From NCBI GenBank assembly GCA_963806955.1, contig CAWDZG010000002.1:1736001-1800000 (forward strand): a DNA stretch of 64,000 nucleotides, written 5' to 3'. Under the pieces are notes generated by a model. It was not told the DNA's origin. It ran no database searches and saw only the letters and a program-made list of their open reading frames with translations. Shown here one piece after another: positions 60,978 through 64,000 of this stretch (positions within the stretch are counted from its first letter, which is position 1; each line of letters starts with the position of its first letter). Source of the stretch: Gaiellasilicea sp963806955 (lineage in GTDB: Bacteria; Actinomycetota; Thermoleophilia; Gaiellales; Gaiellaceae). Both the position numbers and the translations under genes were made by a program.

Positions 60978-61730
60978 GTGCCCGAGGGAGACTCGCTCCA
61001 CCGCGCCGCCCGGCGCCTCCAGCCCCTCGTCGGCCAGCGGCTCGAGGTCGAGTCGCCGAATCCTCGGGGACAGGCGACCGGCGTCGCGCCGAGGATCGAC
61101 GGGCGCGTGCTCGAAGCGGTCGAAGCCGTCGGCAAGAACCTGCTGTTGCACTTCGAGGGTGGCCTCGTCGTCCGCAGCCATCTGCGCATGACGGGACGCT
61201 GGCGGCTCGACCCGCGCGGCAAGGAGCGAAAGGGGTTGCCGTGGCTCGTCCTCCGCGGGGCCGAGCACGAGGGCGTGCTCTGGAACGGGCCGGTGCTGAC
61301 GCTGGAGTCCCGCACGGTCCGGCGACTGGGACCGGACGTGCTCGGGGAGGACTTCGACCTCGAGGCCGCGGTCGCACGCGTCCGTCGTGCCGGCGAGCGG
61401 ATGCTCGGAGAGGCGCTTCAGGATCAGCGCGTGCTCGCGGGCGTCGGGAACATGTGGATGGCGGAGGCGCTCTGGACGATCGAGGTGTCCCCGTGGCTGC
61501 GCGTGCGCGACGCAGCCGACGAGGTCCTGCGCGACGCGATCGGGTCCGCGCGCAACCTGATGCAGGAGGCGCTCGCGACCGGCCGGCCCGGCCGCCGGGT
61601 CTACCGGCGCGCGGGCCGGCCCTGCCTGCGCTGCGGCACGATCGTGCGCTCGCGCGGACAGGGCGACGCGAACCGGACGGCGTACTGGTGTCCGAGCTGC
61701 CAGGCAGGAGCCGGGCCGCCGGGGGAGTAA
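60978..61730 (+). CDS. nei: Endonuclease VIII-like DNA glycosylase (Fpg/Nei family)
   Basis: 250 residues. After removal of the initiator, Pro2-Glu3 (PEGDSLHRAARRL) form the catalytic pair of the Nei branch; RSHLRMTGRWRL is the sheet region, ALQDQRVLAGVGNMWMAEAL the H2TH helix, and CLRCGTIVRSRGQGDANRTA with YWCPSCQ the zinc finger. Excises oxidised pyrimidines and nicks the abasic site. GTG start. Faces the MerR-B12 regulator across a 72-base intergenic region that could hold a shared operator. Confidence 0.92.
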   Translation: MPEGDSLHRAARRLQPLVGQRLEVESPNPRGQATGVAPRIDGRVLEAVEAVGKNLLLHFEGGLVVRSHLRMTGRWRLDPRGKERKGLPWLVLRGAEHEGVLWNGPVLTLESRTVRRLGPDVLGEDFDLEAAVARVRRAGERMLGEALQDQRVLAGVGNMWMAEALWTIEVSPWLRVRDAADEVLRDAIGSARNLMQEALATGRPGRRVYRRAGRPCLRCGTIVRSRGQGDANRTAYWCPSCQAGAGPPGE

Positions 61731-61739
61731 CCAGGGTGG

Positions 61740-62960
61740 ATGGCGGTACGCGCACCGCACCTACACCTCACCCTGCGCGCCTTCTGTCTTGGCGCGTTCG
61801 TCTTCCTCGGCCGAGCCCTCGAGGAGGGCGACGACCTCCCGTTCGCGTTCGAGGAGCACCTGCAGAGCGGCGGGCCGGCCCTCTACGAGTACCGGCCGCT
61901 CGTGCGCACGTTCGTCGAATCGCGTGCGCGCCTGCTCGCCGGCCGCGACGACGCGGTGATCGCGCTCGAGGAGCTCCAGCGCGAGCCGGCGGCTGCAATC
62001 TTCGCGCGCGCTCACGCCGGCCCGAGACCGACCGAGGAGCAGGCGCTCTTCCGGACGGTGCTGCTCTCGCTGCTGATCTCGACCGCGGAGGGATGCGGAG
62101 GCTTCGACTGGGACGACCATGCTTTCGAGCGGGCCTACACCGAGCTGGAGGGGTCGCTGTTCGGCGGCAGCCGCGCGTATGCGGCCGTGGCGCCGCTCGT
62201 CGGCATCTCGGTGGTCACGCAGGTCGAGCTCGGCGGCGGCATCCGGATGCGCGCCGCCGCGACCGGCGAGCTCGCGCACCACTGGCCGGAGGCGCAGGGG
62301 CTCCTGCCGCAGGGGTTCGGACGCGAGGTCGACCGCTACTGCGTGCTCGAGCTGGAGCGCGCCCTCGAGCCGGGTGACGAGCCCCCCGACGCTCCCGCCG
62401 AGCTCGCCGACGCCGTCTCCGCGATCCGGCTCGCGACCGCCGCGCCCGTCGCCGCCGGCCCCGTCCTCTTCGAGCGGCTCGACTGGCGACCCTTCGGCAT
62501 CCGGCCCGTGCTGCCGATCGCAGCGACCCAGCCGCCCGGGGAGGCGACCAGGCTCGACTCGTTCCGGGCAGAGCTCGCGCAGGACGTGCTCGCGCGGCTG
62601 TCGCTCGCCGACGCCGATCCAGCGCTCGCCGAGGCCCTCGATCGCTGGGAGCTCTCGCTCTTCCAGAACGAGCCGTTCCGCTCCGAGCAGCTGCGCGGCG
62701 CCCTCGCCGGGCTCTTCGGCGACACCTGGGAGCTGCGCGCGGCCGTCCTCCTCGGCCGGGAGAGCGACGAGCGCCGCGCCATCCACGCCTCTCTGCGTGC
62801 GCTCACGAACGGCGAGCAGGCCTCGTCGCGGGCCGAGGACTCCGTGCGGCGCTCGCTCGTCGAGACGCTGCGCCACGGCGACCGGGCCGCGCTCCTGCGC
62901 ACGCTCGACGACGTGCTGCTCGGCCTGCAGAACGCGCCGCGCCTCGCCCGCACCGCCTGA
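61740..62960 (+). CDS. Unknown protein (406 aa)
   Basis: 406 residues, cytoplasmic, Ala/Leu/Arg/Glu-rich with long helices (HLTLRAFCLGAFVFLGRALE, AIHASLRALTNGEQASS, LVETLRHGDRAALLRTLDDV) and a central mixed region with FDWDDHAFERAYTELEGSLF. No membrane segments or recognised motif. ATG start ten bases after nei, same strand, so possibly co-transcribed with it and with the parA gene beyond. Coding statistics strongly support a real gene; function unknown. Confidence 0.7.
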   Translation: MAVRAPHLHLTLRAFCLGAFVFLGRALEEGDDLPFAFEEHLQSGGPALYEYRPLVRTFVESRARLLAGRDDAVIALEELQREPAAAIFARAHAGPRPTEEQALFRTVLLSLLISTAEGCGGFDWDDHAFERAYTELEGSLFGGSRAYAAVAPLVGISVVTQVELGGGIRMRAAATGELAHHWPEAQGLLPQGFGREVDRYCVLELERALEPGDEPPDAPAELADAVSAIRLATAAPVAAGPVLFERLDWRPFGIRPVLPIAATQPPGEATRLDSFRAELAQDVLARLSLADADPALAEALDRWELSLFQNEPFRSEQLRGALAGLFGDTWELRAAVLLGRESDERRAIHASLRALTNGEQASSRAEDSVRRSLVETLRHGDRAALLRTLDDVLLGLQNAPRLARTA

Positions 62961-62979
62961 GCGGGGATAATCGGCGGGT

Positions 62980-63090
62980 GATCGCCCACTGGGACGAGGC
63001 GAGAAGCGGCCGGGACGACGTCGGCCACATGGCCGGGCTCTGGTGGATCTCGCCTACTCCGACGGCGAGCCGTCGTAGGCCGGCGTGAAG
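62980..63090 (+). pseudogene. Possible remnant of a cupin gene (about 36 aa)
   Basis: A short frame (IAHWDEARSGRDDVGHMAGL) resembles the N-terminus of small cupin proteins that start HWDDVERRR and GHLRATW, but stops after about 36 residues without the beta-barrel. A second frame continues a few residues (DLAYSDGEPS). If it was a gene it is decayed; it may equally be chance. Lies in the gap before parA. Confidence 0.25.
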
Positions 63091-63124
63091 GAAAAAGGCG
63101 GCTAGGCTTGAAAGGCGCTCCCAC

Positions 63125-63961
63125 ATGGGTCTCATGCGCCTGCTTCCCCGCCCGAACACCCGGGCCCAGTCCGCCACCGAGGAGTCGACGTTGCAGAGGG
63201 TGATCGTCTTCGCGAACCAGAAGGGCGGCGTCGCGAAGACGACGACGACGCTGAACCTCGCCGTTGCCTTCAAGGAGCAGGGCTTCCGCGTGCTCGTGAT
63301 CGACCTCGACCCCCAGGGCAACCTGACGATGAGCCAGGGAATGAACCCGGACGCGATCGAGCGCTCGATGTTCGACGTGCTCGTCCACCGGCTGCCGATC
63401 TCCGAGATCATCCACGTGGCCGAGGTGGACGTCGCCGTCTCCTCGATCGACCTCGCCGGCGCCGAGCTCGCGCTCAGCTCGATGATCGGCCGCGAGCGCG
63501 CGCTCGAGAAGGCGCTGCTCGAGGTGCGCGACTCCTACGACTTCATCATGATCGACACGCCGCCGTCACTCGGCCTGCTGACGATCAACGCCTTCGTCGC
63601 GGCCACCGGCGTGATCGTCCCGGTGCAGTGCGAGTACCTCTCGCTGCGCGGCCTCGTCCAGCTCGAGAACACGCTGGCCATGGTGCGCGAGAACCTCAAT
63701 CCCGAGGTCAAGATCGAGGGGATCCTCCCGACCATGTTCGACCGGCGCACGCTGCACTCGCGCGAGGCGGTCGAGATCCTGGAGGAGAGCTTCGGCGACC
63801 TCGTCTTCAAGACCCGCATCCGCAAGACCGTCCGGTACGCCGAGGCCCCCGTAAAGGGCTCGTCCGTGCTCAAATACGACCCGAGCGGAACGGCTGCCGA
63901 GGCCTACCGCGACCTGGCGAAGGAGGTGCTCGATGGCGCGAAACCGCGCGAGCATGCGTGA
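63125..63961 (+). CDS. parA: ParA-family chromosome/cargo partition ATPase
   Basis: About 278 residues (a TTG start 66 bases later is an alternative). Deviant Walker A VIVFANQKGGVAKTTTTLNL, Walker A' LVIDLDPQGNLTMSQGMNP, Walker B FIMIDTPPSLGLLTINAFVA and a C-terminal LKYDPSGTAAEAYRDLAKEV. ParA/Soj ATPases position DNA or protein cargo. No ParB is seen in the window; the next gene begins before its stop. An N-terminal extension of about 24 residues precedes the ATPase fold if the first ATG is used. Confidence 0.9.
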   Translation: MGLMRLLPRPNTRAQSATEESTLQRVIVFANQKGGVAKTTTTLNLAVAFKEQGFRVLVIDLDPQGNLTMSQGMNPDAIERSMFDVLVHRLPISEIIHVAEVDVAVSSIDLAGAELALSSMIGRERALEKALLEVRDSYDFIMIDTPPSLGLLTINAFVAATGVIVPVQCEYLSLRGLVQLENTLAMVRENLNPEVKIEGILPTMFDRRTLHSREAVEILEESFGDLVFKTRIRKTVRYAEAPVKGSSVLKYDPSGTAAEAYRDLAKEVLDGAKPREHA

Positions 63962-64000
63962 GGGCCCTCTCGCGGAGCTGTTCCGCGCGACCGAGGCCGC
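63933..64000 (+). CDS. Start of a further gene, N-terminus only
   Basis: The open frame MARNRASMREGPLAELFRAT runs off the end of the window. An internal ATG (MREGPLAELFRATEA) is an alternative start. In my recollection MREGPLAELFRATE begins FtsZ-family proteins with long N-terminal tails in Thermoleophilia, downstream of parA; with only ~22 residues present that is a tentative match. Overlaps the parA stop. Confidence 0.4.
   Translation, partial: MARNRASMREGPLAELFRATEA

Overview
This 64 kb window is very GC-rich, with a strong preference for GTG (and some TTG) starts and dozens of 4-base GTGA/ATGA stop-start overlaps. Gene content points to an actinomycete: a CysO/CysM/Mec-type cysteine route, Nei-type glycosylase starting Pro-Glu-Gly-Asp, a full-length Lhr helicase, ParA, a compact RpoD and a LexA-type SOS motif. 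From remembered family resemblance I would place it in the Thermoleophilia, but that placement is inference. No rRNA, tRNA, insertion sequence, prophage or CRISPR array is visible, and no gene-free stretch exceeds about 300 bases.

Layout. 1-5.4 kb: a clipped PP2C/SpoIIE phosphatase, a membrane-anchored spermidine-synthase-like protein, GDPD, an L,D-transpeptidase and a TlpA-CcmH-CcdA cytochrome c maturation block, all translationally coupled. 5.4-14.4 kb: pseudo-receiver, 7Fe ferredoxin, VOC protein, flavoprotein, a two-component pair, a radical SAM gene with an SOS-like box, a metallo-hydrolase, CorC-type protein and FAA hydrolase. 14.4-25.3 kb: catabolic genes (split XdhC pair, SDR, zinc alcohol dehydrogenase, M19 dipeptidase, aldehyde dehydrogenase, ThDP enzyme, malate synthase, Gfo/Idh/MocA). 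25.2-31.5 kb (minus strand): MMPL transporter between two degenerate metallo-hydrolase paralogues, then a sulfur-carrier cysteine operon (rhodanese-MoeB, CysO, CysM, Mec). 31.5-53 kb: glycosyltransferase, TPR protein, principal sigma factor, two M20 peptidases, a MazEF-like pair, amidohydrolase, SGNH hydrolase, fumarylacetoacetase, acyl-CoA dehydrogenase, PLD and HhH-GPD proteins, phytase-like esterase, and a cyclase/AAA/TPR regulator.

52.9-53.8 kb (minus strand) holds the most striking locus: a tetrapyrrole-methylase-fold protein closely resembling the OphMA domain of borosin peptide-backbone N-methyltransferases, preceded by a small ORF with a helical leader and a hydrophobic C-terminal tail (MPLLIVWPPM). 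I read this as a split borosin RiPP system. 53.9-64 kb: Lhr, a diguanylate cyclase, a GAF-MerR-B12 regulator with CarH photoreceptor motifs, Nei, an unknown 406-residue protein, ParA and the start of a further gene.

Two cautions. Between 31.8 and 53.7 kb at least eleven single-base indels break otherwise well-conserved reading frames (mostly one extra base in a short homopolymer), including one inside the borosin precursor; sequencing or assembly error is the simplest explanation. Functions rest on motifs read by eye, with no database search.
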